This document shows, piece after piece, positions 1 through 5,695 of a stretch of 6,597 bases of DNA. This DNA comes from JBOFEH01 sp051650265 (GTDB lineage Bacteria; Bacillota; Clostridia; Lachnospirales; Cellulosilyticaceae): positions 1 through 6,597 of the forward strand of contig JBOFIR010000146.1 in NCBI GenBank assembly GCA_051650265.1. The letters are read 5' to 3'. Position 1 is the first letter of the stretch, and every line of letters starts with the position of its first letter. Under the pieces are notes generated by a model. The model saw only the letters and a list, made by a program, of their open reading frames with translations. It had not been told where the DNA came from and ran no database searches. The position numbers and the translations under genes were made by a program.

Positions 1-1077
1 GACATGATCTTGAACCGTACTGAGCTGATCAGATATGGCATCACTTCCTGCATCACCACTTTGTGTCGCCTGTTGAATCAAGCTTTGTAGCGTATCTAGC
101 TCCTGACTAAGCTGATGTAGTTTGGACTGGGAGAACTTGAGCACCACATAAGGTTCCATCTGTCCTACGATGCCGCCCACTTCTTTGCGGCCACTCACTA
201 CGCCTGTATTGATACACCCTGTGATATAGCCTGACTGGCGCCCAGCTATGCCCCCGACATTGTAGCCTACATGTTCATAACCAATACGCCCACTGTTGGT
301 ACAGTCTTGTACGATGCCGGTATTGATCCCTACAATCCCGCCAATATCTTGAATATCAGACGCATCTGACTTTTGCTCTAGCGTCTCTACATCTGTTTCC
401 TCCAGGTCACGCGCCATCAAGTTGCTGACGTCTAGCGCCTTGGTATCTACCATTCTCGTGTTGACCTGAGCACTACTCGTACAGGCCACGATTGTCCCTT
501 TATTTTCTCCAGCGATCCCCCCTAGAGCCTGCTTACCTTGTAGGGTCCCTGATACGTGACATTCTATCAATTTGCCTGTTGCCTCGTTGATCCCCACGAG
601 ACCACCAACGGTGCGATCACCCTCTACTGTCCCGGTAAATTCACACTGCTGGAGCGTCCCTTTGTTGCTTCCCGCGATCCCTCCAATATATTTTTGCTCA
701 CCACCTGGTACAATCTTTCCTTCTACCTTGAGGTTTTTTATCACTGCGCCTTCCTCCACATAGCGGAACAGGCCTTGTGCAGAACCCTTTGCTTTTACTT
801 TGAGTCCACTGATGGTGTGCCCGCCACCATCAAAGGTCCCCGCAAATATGGGAATAGGGGAAAAATCTATCTCACTCAGATCAAGATCTGCTTTTAAAAC
901 AACATACTTTCCCTTAGACCAGCTATCACGCTTACACTTTTTAGAAAATGCTACCAATTCCTTTTCCGTTGAAATAGCTAGTGTTTGTTCCTGCCCACTT
1001 AGGGTGATCCCTAGTGCAAGAACAGAAAAACTCATTACCACTACAAGTAAGAGCGCGATCCAATTGTTGCGTTTCAT
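1..1077 (-). CDS. GLUG-motif secreted/surface protein, N-terminal 359 residues (3' end outside window)
   Basis: The frame is open from the ATG at 1077 to the window edge, so only the N-terminal part is seen. Residues 1-34 form a signal peptide or N-terminal anchor (MKRNN, then a hydrophobic run to about residue 27). Residues 78-92 carry the FxGTFDGxGHTIxGL motif typical of GLUG-type beta-helical surface proteins. Six GG(I/L)(A/V)G repeat cores follow, near residues 132, 158, 186, 246, 275 and 301, usually trailed by a 'G-x-x-x-x-C' strand. An acidic linker (about 205-243) splits repeats 3 and 4. From about residue 313 the sequence turns into a Gln/Leu/Ser-rich helical or coiled-coil stretch. 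The start is well supported: AGGAGG lies 7 bases upstream, and the ATG overlaps the transporter stop as ATGA, so the two genes are probably translationally coupled. The protein probably acts outside the membrane with the transporter. Its biochemical role is unknown; the GLUG assignment is confident. Confidence 0.85.
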   Translation of the reverse strand, partial: MKRNNWIALLLVVVMSFSVLALGITLSGQEQTLAISTEKELVAFSKKCKRDSWSKGKYVVLKADLDLSEIDFSPIPIFAGTFDGGGHTISGLKVKAKGSAQGLFRYVEEGAVIKNLKVEGKIVPGGEQKYIGGIAGSNKGTLQQCEFTGTVEGDRTVGGLVGINEATGKLIECHVSGTLQGKQALGGIAGENKGTIVACTSSAQVNTRMVDTKALDVSNLMARDLEETDVETLEQKSDASDIQDIGGIVGINTGIVQDCTNSGRIGYEHVGYNVGGIAGRQSGYITGCINTGVVSGRKEVGGIVGQMEPYVVLKFSQSKLHQLSQELDTLQSLIQQATQSGDAGSDAISDQLSTVQDHV

Positions 1078-3494
1078 ACGTCATCCTCCTTCTCCTTCGC
1101 ACCTGATGCGATCAGTGCATGCACTTCACCGTCAATTACGCCATTGATTTCAGCATCTACCATCCCGCAGATATAGCCCTGAACCTTGCCACTGACTTGG
1201 AGCTTTCCTGTCGCCTCCCGCGCTGCTGGTCCTACTTTTTCTGTAAAGGCTGTACGTTCAATCAAGCTATCGCCTAACACAAGGATTTGAGGCAATACAA
1301 ACATGACCAAGATCATGGAAATAATCGTACCTCTTCCTAGGCATACCCCGATTGAGGCAATAATCCCATCTGTACTAATCTGTCCAATCAATATCCCTGC
1401 AGATGCCAATATAGCCCCTGATGTGACCACAGTTGCAAAGCTCTGATTGAGCGCCTCCACGATGGCTTCTTGGACCTTCATCGTCTTCTTCAACGCCATA
1501 TACCTACTCGTAATCACAATCGCGTAGTCAATGTTAGCGCCCATCTGTATCGAAGATACCACCAAATAGCCTAAGAAAAAGAGGGGCTTCTCCTGCAAGT
1601 AAGGAAATGAGAAGTTCATCCATATACTCGCTTGAATCACCAAGATCAATAGAACAGGTAGCCCTGATGACTTGAATGTAAACATTAAAATCACGATAAC
1701 AAATAACGCTGATAATGTACTGATTACGATATTATCTGTTTCAAAAGTAGAAGACAGATCGTAGTTACTGGTCGCATTACCTACGATATACACATCCTCT
1801 GGATAATAGCGCCCTGCTACTTGATGGATTGTCTCCAAGAAGTCAAATGTCTCCCGGCTTTCTTCAGGCAGATCCAGTAAGATCAGCATACGGGTGTAGT
1901 CCTCACTCATGAGCTGCTTCTTGGCATCTACCAATTGTGTATGTAAAGATTCAAGGTCCGCCATCAGTTCATCCTCTAAACGTACGTATCCCTTGTCCAC
2001 TTGGTCATACAAGAACATGAACAAATCGATAAGGGGAACCTTGTACTGATCAACCCCACTCACCACTTTGCCATAGTCCTCATCATGGATCGCATAGGCT
2101 GAGTACAGGAGCTTTGCTTCCTCATAGTCGAGGTCGATGAGCTCCGAAAAAGCTCTCGGCCCTATAGCATCTGTCAGCATATAGCCATCCATCGCCTCTG
2201 TATTGGCAAGCCCTATAGCCGACTTGACCTGCGGATAGCGTTCAAGCTCTGTCATCAGCTTGCCTTCCGCTTCATAGTTCCCTGATGGCACTACAAGTGC
2301 CACAAGATTGTCTTGGCCAAAGGCTTCGCTCACCCGATCTTCTGCTAGCTGCGTCTCATTCCTATGAGCAGCACGAAGCTGCGTTGTGCCATAGACATAG
2401 GGACACTTATTGGCAAACACAAAGGCCCCTACGACCCCTATCAGAAAAAGAGGGGGAATAATATAGCGCGTCTTCACCGCAAACTTCCCTACACCGCTGA
2501 TTGAAGGCACAAAACTGCGATGAGGCGTCCGATCAATGAGGCGGCTAAAGCCCATCAATAAACCTGGCATCAATGTGAATACCACAAGCAAGCTCAGAAG
2601 GATAGACTTGACCAGCACCACCGCAAGATCTTGCCCAATCTTAAAATGCATAAAGACAAGTGCGACTAACCCGGAAATGGTTGTCAAGCTACTGGAGAGA
2701 ATCTCAGGAATGGCCTTGCTCAAAGCTACAATACAAGCTTCTCTTGCTGGTAAGAGCGCCCGCTCCTCACTGAACCTGTGACACAAAATAATCGCATAAT
2801 CTATGGCAAGTGCCAATTGGAGTACCACTGCGACTGAGTTGGAAATAAAAGAAATCTTACCTACCAAAAAGTTGGTTCCCATATTGAGTACTGCCGCAAC
2901 CACAAAGGTCAAGATCAGTACAGGAATCTCCCCATAAGACTTGGAGGTGAAGATTAATACAAGTACGATCACCACTGCTGCAATCCCTATGATGATATTC
3001 ATCTCTGCCGCAAGTTGGTCTGCTGCATTGACTCCCACTACCGTTGCAATGGAGGCATCATAAGGCGCAACGATCTCTCGCACCTGTGCCATCGCTTCTA
3101 GACTTACTGGCCCATCTGCCTCACCTTTAAAAGTGATTTCTAGCAAAGCTGTTGCATTTTGATAATGAGCGTCATCTCTTCCAAAAGTGACTGCCCCTAC
3201 ACCGGGTACATCTTCTATTTCGGCTGCAATCACTTCAGCCTGCTCAAAAGCTATGCTTGAGAGCATCACCTTGGCTGTCCCAAAAGTCATAAATTCCCGC
3301 TCCATAATGGTCAGCCCTTGTCTTGTTTCCGTATCCTCTGCTAAATATGTCGTAATATCATTTTCCACTTGTACCCATCCCATAGCAAAGAAACAAAATA
3401 GAATGGCTATACTATAACTAAGGAAAAGCAAATTGCGCTTATCCACAATAAACGTTGTGACCTGCTCTAATAGGCCTACTTTTCGATACTTCAT
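1074..3494 (-). CDS. MMPL/RND-family membrane transporter
   Basis: This is an 806-residue RND-superfamily protein of the MMPL type, predicted to use the proton gradient to export lipids or other hydrophobic compounds; the substrate is not evident. Its layout is classical and duplicated: TM1 (about 22-40), a large outer loop (41-165), TM2-6 (166-313), TM7 (344-361), a second large outer loop (362-588) with a helical, charged part, then TM8-12 (589-739). Both halves carry the family's Asp-Tyr motif in TM4 and TM10: ALAIDYAIILCHRF (D232, Y233) and GANIDYAIVITSRY (D656, Y657). The cytoplasmic tail (about 761-806) is unusual, with regular Val/Ile-Gly periodicity. I chose the ATG at 3494, which has AAGGAG 10 bases upstream. 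A GTG 27 bases earlier (815 residues) has no ribosome binding site and lies against the operator dyad. The gene is divergent from tetR and overlaps the GLUG gene. Confidence 0.92.
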   Translation of the reverse strand: MKYRKVGLLEQVTTFIVDKRNLLFLSYSIAILFCFFAMGWVQVENDITTYLAEDTETRQGLTIMEREFMTFGTAKVMLSSIAFEQAEVIAAEIEDVPGVGAVTFGRDDAHYQNATALLEITFKGEADGPVSLEAMAQVREIVAPYDASIATVVGVNAADQLAAEMNIIIGIAAVVIVLVLIFTSKSYGEIPVLILTFVVAAVLNMGTNFLVGKISFISNSVAVVLQLALAIDYAIILCHRFSEERALLPAREACIVALSKAIPEILSSSLTTISGLVALVFMHFKIGQDLAVVLVKSILLSLLVVFTLMPGLLMGFSRLIDRTPHRSFVPSISGVGKFAVKTRYIIPPLFLIGVVGAFVFANKCPYVYGTTQLRAAHRNETQLAEDRVSEAFGQDNLVALVVPSGNYEAEGKLMTELERYPQVKSAIGLANTEAMDGYMLTDAIGPRAFSELIDLDYEEAKLLYSAYAIHDEDYGKVVSGVDQYKVPLIDLFMFLYDQVDKGYVRLEDELMADLESLHTQLVDAKKQLMSEDYTRMLILLDLPEESRETFDFLETIHQVAGRYYPEDVYIVGNATSNYDLSSTFETDNIVISTLSALFVIVILMFTFKSSGLPVLLILVIQASIWMNFSFPYLQEKPLFFLGYLVVSSIQMGANIDYAIVITSRYMALKKTMKVQEAIVEALNQSFATVVTSGAILASAGILIGQISTDGIIASIGVCLGRGTIISMILVMFVLPQILVLGDSLIERTAFTEKVGPAAREATGKLQVSGKVQGYICGMVDAEINGVIDGEVHALIASGAKEKEDDV
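1085..1090 (-). promoter_or_regulatory. Ribosome binding site of the GLUG protein gene
   Basis: AGGAGG on the minus strand lies 7 bases before the ATG at 1077 and inside the last codons of the transporter gene. It fixes the GLUG start and supports coupled translation through the 4-bp ATGA overlap. Confidence 0.8.
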
Positions 3495-3504
3495 TTCATC
3501 GTCT

Positions 3505-3510
3505 CTCCTT
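3505..3510 (-). promoter_or_regulatory. Ribosome binding site deciding the transporter start
   Basis: AAGGAG on the minus strand lies 10 bases before the ATG at 3494. An out-of-frame ATG at 3499 lies between them and meets a stop after two codons. The alternative in-frame GTG at 3521 has no purine-rich sequence upstream, so the ATG is preferred. Confidence 0.65.
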
Positions 3511-3521
3511 TCCTGGTTCAC

Positions 3522-3539
3522 CTGTCAGATAATTGACAG
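3522..3539. promoter_or_regulatory. Putative TetR operator, site 1
   Basis: A perfect inverted repeat, CTGTCA-N6-TGACAG. Its right arm coincides with the -35 box of the tetR promoter. It begins just downstream of the predicted transporter transcription start. Binding here would block tetR initiation and hinder transporter transcription. The core TGTCA-N6-TGACA recurs at 3601-3616, which strongly suggests a specific protein site. That the protein is the adjacent TetR regulator is inference from position. Confidence 0.7.
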
Positions 3540-3561
3540 ATGTACATTAACTCATTATACT
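3533..3561 (+). promoter_or_regulatory. tetR promoter (sigma-A type)
   Basis: TTGACA (3533-3538) and TATACT (3556-3561) are separated by 17 bases: a perfect -35 box, a five-of-six -10 box and ideal spacing. Transcription should start near 3568, giving a leader of about 84 bases that contains operator site 2. Confidence 0.75.
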
Positions 3562-3582
3562 GACTTTATCAGATTTAAAAAG
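3554..3582 (-). promoter_or_regulatory. Transporter operon promoter (sigma-A type, weak -35)
   Basis: A perfect TATAAT reads on the minus strand at 3559-3554, sharing bases with the tetR -10 box. At 17 bases spacing the -35 position is CTTTTT, which is poor. The promoter may therefore be weak. Transcription would start near 3547, about 50 bases before the ATG, with operator site 1 in the early leader. Confidence 0.5.
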
Positions 3583-3600
3583 GCTCAGATTATGTACCCT

Positions 3601-3616
3601 TGTCACTTAATTGACA
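3601..3616. promoter_or_regulatory. Putative TetR operator, site 2
   Basis: TGTCA-N6-TGACA has the same arms and the same 6-base spacer as site 1, with AAT at the spacer's right end in both. It lies in the tetR leader and upstream of the transporter -35 region. The two dyad centres are 78 bases apart and bracket both promoters. Confidence 0.65.
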
Positions 3617-3640
3617 CCTTTACAAAAAGTGTCTTCAAAA

Positions 3641-3646
3641 AAGGAG
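3641..3646 (+). promoter_or_regulatory. Ribosome binding site of tetR
   Basis: AAGGAG lies 5 bases before the ATG at 3652. It rules out the longer open frame reaching back to 3433, whose extra part only reads through the promoter region and the antisense of the transporter's start. Confidence 0.75.
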
Positions 3647-3651
3647 TTCTT

Positions 3652-4215
3652 ATGAAACAAACAGACCTACGTATTCAAAAAACCTATACTGCATTAACCA
3701 CCGCTTTTTTGCAACTTCTTGAGAAAAAGCAATTTGAAGAGATCAGCGTCAAAGAACTTTGTGATCTGGCACTGATTCGCCGCGCTACCTTCTACAAACA
3801 CTTTGCCGATAAGTATGAGTTTGCTATCTTCGTGATTCGTCAGCTCCAAGCTCAGTTTTACGCGGACAACTCCATACCCGATACAGAGGCACGCCCAAAA
3901 TCTTTTTATTTCAACATGCTTCGCCGCGCTGTCAGCTTCATCTCACAGAATGAGCAGCTGCTTCACTCCATCTTACATAGCAATATGTCATCCCCCCTCA
4001 TGGATATCCTCTCAGAAGAGATCTCCTCTACCTTGCAGCTCCAATTTGAAGAAGATCTTCAAAACGGCGCCAAGCTCCCCTCTTCTCCCGAAATCCTCGC
4101 GCAGTTTTTCACAGGCGCACTTACTCAGACACTTCGCTACTGGCTGATGCAAAAAGATCGCCTCTCAGAAGACGAGCTGGTAGAGCAGCTACTCAATCTC
4201 CTCAATATGTTTTAG
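3652..4215 (+). CDS. TetR/AcrR-family transcriptional regulator
   Basis: The 187-residue protein is of normal TetR length. The N-terminal DNA-binding domain spans about residues 7-60. Its helix-turn-helix lies at about 31-50 (ISVKELCDLALIRRATFYKH), followed by FADKYEF, a characteristic TetR signature. The C-terminal ligand and dimer part (about 84-187) is all helical by composition. Its FFTGALTQTLRYWL near 152-165 resembles the C-terminal domain of DhaS-like TetR regulators; that subfamily is from memory and less certain. Being divergent from the MMPL transporter, with two identical-core dyads between them, it most likely represses both itself and the transporter-GLUG operon until an unknown ligand, perhaps a transported compound, binds. 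The ATG is set by the AAGGAG site 5 bases upstream. Confidence 0.9.
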   Translation: MKQTDLRIQKTYTALTTAFLQLLEKKQFEEISVKELCDLALIRRATFYKHFADKYEFAIFVIRQLQAQFYADNSIPDTEARPKSFYFNMLRRAVSFISQNEQLLHSILHSNMSSPLMDILSEEISSTLQLQFEEDLQNGAKLPSSPEILAQFFTGALTQTLRYWLMQKDRLSEDELVEQLLNLLNMF

Positions 4216-4223
4216 ACCACTCA

Positions 4224-4256
4224 AAAAGGGCTATGTGCTTATCACATAGCCCTTTT
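4224..4256. terminator. Bidirectional terminator after tetR
   Basis: A perfect 14-bp stem (4224-4237 with 4243-4256) with a 5-base loop, CTTAT. The stem is GC-rich in the middle and flanked by A on the left and T on the right, so it can work on both strands. On the minus strand the hairpin is followed by five T's. It begins 8 bases after the tetR stop and separates tetR from the convergent minus-strand remnants. Confidence 0.85.
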
Positions 4257-4269
4257 GGTTGCTCATCTA

Positions 4270-4464
4270 TTATATCGCAAGTTCCAATATTTCTCCTGAC
4301 TTGATCGGTATCACTTGCAATGCACTGGCATAAGGAGTAGGCAGCTCATCCAAGTCATCTATGTGTACTTTTACCTCTGCATCATATCGGGTACAGTTCA
4401 TCATCTTTAAGATAAGCCCACCCTCTTCCTCAATCAATTCACAATCCACATGATCTAGTTTCAT
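4270..4464 (-). CDS. 64-residue hypothetical protein, probably the C-terminal remnant of a larger gene
   Basis: I cannot assign a function. The frame is open back to a stop at 4528-4530, giving extra sequence LGIYIDKEQKFI before the ATG, so translation may once have begun well upstream. There is no clear ribosome binding site before 4464. The sequence is a run of short beta-like strands (GLILKMMNCTRYDAEVKVHI, then a closing KSGEILELAI). It resembles the C-terminal beta-sandwich tails of some carbohydrate-active enzymes; this comes from memory and is weak. The frame next to it carries the chemotaxis-receptor fragment, ending where this frame's extension begins. Either two remnants abut here or one fused gene has suffered a frameshift. 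It ends just before the terminator at 4224-4256, which would also serve this strand. Confidence 0.4.
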   Translation of the reverse strand: MKLDHVDCELIEEEGGLILKMMNCTRYDAEVKVHIDDLDELPTPYASALQVIPIKSGEILELAI

Positions 4465-4496
4465 GATAAACTTTTGCTCTTTGTCAATGTAGATGC

Positions 4497-4718
4497 CTAG
4501 AATGTCTGTAAAGATTGAAAGGATGCTTTAATAAGCTCTTCATATCTTTCATTCAGTTCACCTATTAATATATGGGTATCTAACGCATACTCCTCCAACT
4601 TTCTCCCTATACTTCCGGCTGCTTGCTTTGAGTGATCAGCCAATTTTCTGATTTCTATAGCGACTACAGCAAACCCCTCCTTCATTTTTTTCATAGAATG
4701 AGAGACTTCTGTCGCCTT
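4497..4718 (-). pseudogene. Methyl-accepting chemotaxis protein signalling-domain remnant
   Basis: The stretch EGFAVVAIEIRKLADHSKQA (residues 7-26 from the ATG at 4694) is the strand just after the hairpin tip of chemotaxis-receptor signalling domains, normally G-x-GFAVVA-x-EIRKLA-x-QS. The open frame extends a little upstream of the ATG to about 4718 (KATEVSHS), which is also receptor-like. The conserved tip that should sit between them, with its N-L-L-A-L-N-A-A-I-E-A-A-R-A-G-E core, is missing. There is no transmembrane or sensor part and no convincing ribosome binding site. After residue 30 the helix diverges and stops at 4497. About 66 residues remain, against several hundred in a normal receptor. 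This is most likely a dead fragment with an internal deletion. Confidence 0.65.
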
Positions 4719-4909
4719 TTACTTGCATACTTTTTATCTTTATAATGCAACTTCGTTACACTCACCCACCTTAACCCCTGTTCCCCATCTAATTCTAATA
4801 GATAAAAGAGTGTTTCAATATATTTGGATTTAGCGGTAGATGTGAAGATGTGCGAGAATCTCAAATTGATGCCAACTGGGTAGGCAAAAAAAACACCCTC
4901 TAACTTTAG
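4696..4909 (-). other. Open frame without a start codon, possible gene remnant
   Basis: On the minus strand there is no stop for about 70 codons between 4909 and the stop at 4696-4698. The middle part reads KYIETLFYLLELDGEQGLRW, which looks protein-like, but there is no ATG or ribosome binding site. Its upstream end runs through the terminator of the neighbouring gene. I do not recognise a family. It may be chance, or another decayed fragment in line with the chemotaxis-receptor remnant. Nothing else is visible in 4719-4885. Confidence 0.2.
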
Positions 4910-4922
4910 TCATCAGGGTGTT
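4886..4922 (-). terminator. Rho-independent terminator of the SBBP/small-protein operon
   Basis: On the minus strand AACACCCT (4922-4915) pairs with AGGGTGTT (4899-4892) and runs into eight T's (complement of A4886-A4893). The 15-base loop has a small inner pairing. It lies about 25 bases after the stop of the 105-residue protein gene. Confidence 0.85.
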
Positions 4923-4941
4923 AAGCTTATTTATATATCCT

Positions 4942-4965
4942 ACACTCTAACAATAGATAGAGTGT
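4942..4965. repeat. Short inverted repeat over a stop codon
   Basis: ACACTCTA (4942-4949) and TAGAGTGT (4958-4965) are perfect 8-bp arms with an 8-base spacer, covering the last codons and stop of the 105-residue protein gene. There is no T run after it. It may be a small messenger hairpin upstream of the true terminator, or chance. Confidence 0.35.
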
Positions 4966-5264
4966 GCTATAACTTCAACCGTCACTGTTTCCAAACAGAG
5001 TGCTTCAAACAAAAACTCAAAATCACCTGCATAGAGTGTGTGACACTCGCAGCAGTAATTCCTTCCTTTTGCTGTGCATCTCTTGATAGCTTTGGCATAG
5101 AGATGATTGTCTTTATAGACAAATACACCCACCATAATGTCTCTACCATAGCTCACATCTCTCAAGCATACAGGCACTATCAGAAGCTGGCCATCCCCTC
5201 CAACTTGTAATTCCAGCTCCACATACTTAACCTGCTCACAAGGTGCAAACTTCACTTGTTTCAT
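4947..5264 (-). CDS. 105-residue protein, diverged copy of the upstream C-terminal domain
   Basis: No named family is recognised with certainty. The protein has no signal peptide or membrane segment and six cysteines. It aligns along most of its length with the C-terminal domain encoded just upstream. GQLLIVPVCLRDV matches GRLLTVSVRLRNI, IMVGVFVYK matches LAVGVLVYE, AGDFEFLF matches VGPFEFVL, and VEVIAHSI matches VRVIAHYS. Both therefore look like one compact beta-rich domain that was duplicated and has diverged. I recall similar stand-alone small proteins in clostridia, but cannot name the domain. The start overlaps the preceding stop as ATGA (5261-5264), with AGAAGG 9 bases upstream, so translation is probably coupled. 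A terminator follows at 4886-4922. A partner or accessory role for the SBBP protein is inference. Confidence 0.7.
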   Translation of the reverse strand: MKQVKFAPCEQVKYVELELQVGGDGQLLIVPVCLRDVSYGRDIMVGVFVYKDNHLYAKAIKRCTAKGRNYCCECHTLYAGDFEFLFEALCLETVTVEVIAHSIYC

Positions 5265-5695
5265 TGCCTATAACCTTCTAGTAAATTACTATAGTGCGCG
5301 ATCACCCTCACGCGGAATGTTCTCGCATTACACAAAGTAACATCTGCCTCTGGGAGTACAAACTCAAAAGGCCCTACTTTTAGCGATTCACAGAGTGTAT
5401 TGGGGTCAAGGGGTGGAGGGGTTGTGACCTGGATAGCTTTGAATCCTCGTGACACCAAGTCACTATTGATCACCTCATAGACCAATACGCCCACTGCTAG
5501 CTGTTTATTACTACATATATTGCGTAGTCTCACAGAAACTGTGAGTAGTCGCCCCTCACAAGTCATCTCATAAGCCTCTTTGGTAGGTAGTATGACTTCC
5601 TTATAAGTTTCGCCTGCCTGGAAAACAACATCCTCTGGTGGCAGTTCACAGCCTGGGTCTATAGGTCTAAAGCCACTAAAATTAAACTTGGCCAC
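5261..5695 (-). CDS. C-terminal domain of the SBBP-repeat protein, downstream of the in-frame stop
   Basis: An ORF of 144 residues can be drawn from a GTG at 5695, but it has no ribosome binding site and starts inside the last SBBP repeat (VAKFNFSG). The frame is open back to the TAA at 5756-5758 and is the same as that of the repeat ORF. It is therefore best read as the detached C-terminus of that protein. After the repeat comes a linker (FRPIDPGCELPPED), then a domain of about 115 residues with GRLLTVSVRLRNI, LAVGVLVYE, VGPFEFVLPEA and VRVIAHYS. Four cysteines are present. The domain is homologous to the 105-residue protein encoded next, whose start overlaps this stop. It is probably a beta-rich module that ends or anchors the propeller protein; its activity is unknown. 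Confidence 0.55.
   Translation of the reverse strand: MAKFNFSGFRPIDPGCELPPEDVVFQAGETYKEVILPTKEAYEMTCEGRLLTVSVRLRNICSNKQLAVGVLVYEVINSDLVSRGFKAIQVTTPPPLDPNTLCESLKVGPFEFVLPEADVTLCNARTFRVRVIAHYSNLLEGYRQ

Noticed and set aside
556..1147. Plus-strand ORFs of 63-115 residues opposite the GLUG gene
   Set aside because: They are antisense shadows of a clear coding frame, with no ribosome binding sites or recognisable motifs.
2536..3417. Plus-strand ORFs opposite the transporter
   Set aside because: The opposite strand encodes clear transmembrane and RND motifs; these frames show none.
3495..3521. GTG start of the transporter at 3521
   Set aside because: It has no ribosome binding site, lies against operator site 1, and would encode the good AAGGAG site as protein.
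3611..3640. Second TTGACA as a tetR promoter -35
   Set aside because: No -10-like sequence is found about 17 bases downstream. The TTGACA is explained as part of operator site 2.
3433..3651. 73-residue N-terminal extension of the TetR ORF
   Set aside because: It reads through the promoter, both operators and the antisense of the transporter start. The AAGGAG at 3641 fixes the start at 3652.
3950..4147. 65-residue ORF in another frame within tetR
   Set aside because: It lies wholly inside the regulator gene and its composition is low-complexity Ser/Pro.
4962..5210. 82-residue plus-strand ORF
   Set aside because: It is antisense to the 105-residue protein gene, which has a homologue upstream, an ATGA overlap and a terminator.
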